A DNA stretch of 11,584 bases. It comes from CAYOPE01 sp964405805. GTDB lineage: Bacteria; Patescibacteriota; Doudnabacteria; UBA920; O2-02-FULL-48-8. The translations under genes and the position numbers were made by a program. Shown in pieces: positions 11,584 to 11,584 of this stretch. The stretch lies in the NCBI GenBank assembly GCA_964405805.1, contig CAYOPE010000027.1, positions 1 to 11,584 of the forward strand, written 5' to 3'. The notes under the pieces are model-generated. The model saw only the letters and a program-made list of their open reading frames with translations. It did no database searches and was not told the origin of the DNA. How positions within the stretch are numbered: the first letter of the stretch is position 1; each line of letters begins with the position of its first letter.

Positions 11584-11584
11584 C

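Overview
The window looks like a piece of a small-genome bacterium, most plausibly a member of the Candidate Phyla Radiation (Patescibacteria). This is an inference from gene content and style: moderately AT-rich host genes with weak or absent Shine-Dalgarno sequences, a membrane-anchored oligopeptide-binding protein coupled to secG, an RNase J housekeeping operon, several toxin-antitoxin genes, and palindromic repeats scattered inside a coding gene. Positions 3125-3134 are Ns, so this is a draft scaffold and not one continuous read-through.

Layout, left to right. Positions 1-1130: a GC-rich minus-strand gene of unknown function (349 aa) with a strong ribosome binding site and its own AT-rich promoter. 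Positions 1221-2240: a minus-strand pair, a Panacea/DUF4065-type putative antitoxin followed by an overlapping RelE-like putative toxin, ending in a clear terminator. Positions 2301-3024: a second minus-strand toxin-antitoxin operon (ribbon-helix-helix antitoxin, RelE toxin, and a doubtful third small ORF) with a good promoter and a direct-repeat operator candidate. Positions 3063-4514: the only plus-strand gene, a phosphomannomutase/phosphoglucomutase whose 5' end is broken by the assembly gap. Positions 4535-5145: a second GC-rich stretch holding two small unknown minus-strand genes placed directly behind the trpS stop codon. Positions 5146-6167: trpS with promoter. Positions 6151-8438: an RNase J operon (long leader, rnj, a small helical protein, terminator). 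Positions 8454-10567: secG, a membrane-anchored SBP_bac_5 protein and tRNA-Leu(CAG), probably co-transcribed from a promoter whose -35 box overlaps the uvrC stop. Positions 10564-11584: the C-terminal part of uvrC, running off the right edge.

Functionally this is mostly housekeeping: RNA decay and processing (RNase J), tryptophan charging, leucine tRNA, protein export (SecG), peptide binding at the membrane, nucleotide excision repair (UvrC) and sugar-phosphate isomerisation. Overlaid on it is an accessory layer of two adjacent toxin-antitoxin modules and two islands of GC-rich unknown genes. The most striking points are three different palindromic repeat types inserted in frame into uvrC, the two GC-rich islands that share base composition and ribosome-binding style, and the Panacea plus RelE-like pair. 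The scaffold gap at 3125 can be explained as an unmerged overlap of two contig ends. No stretch above 300 bases lacks a gene.
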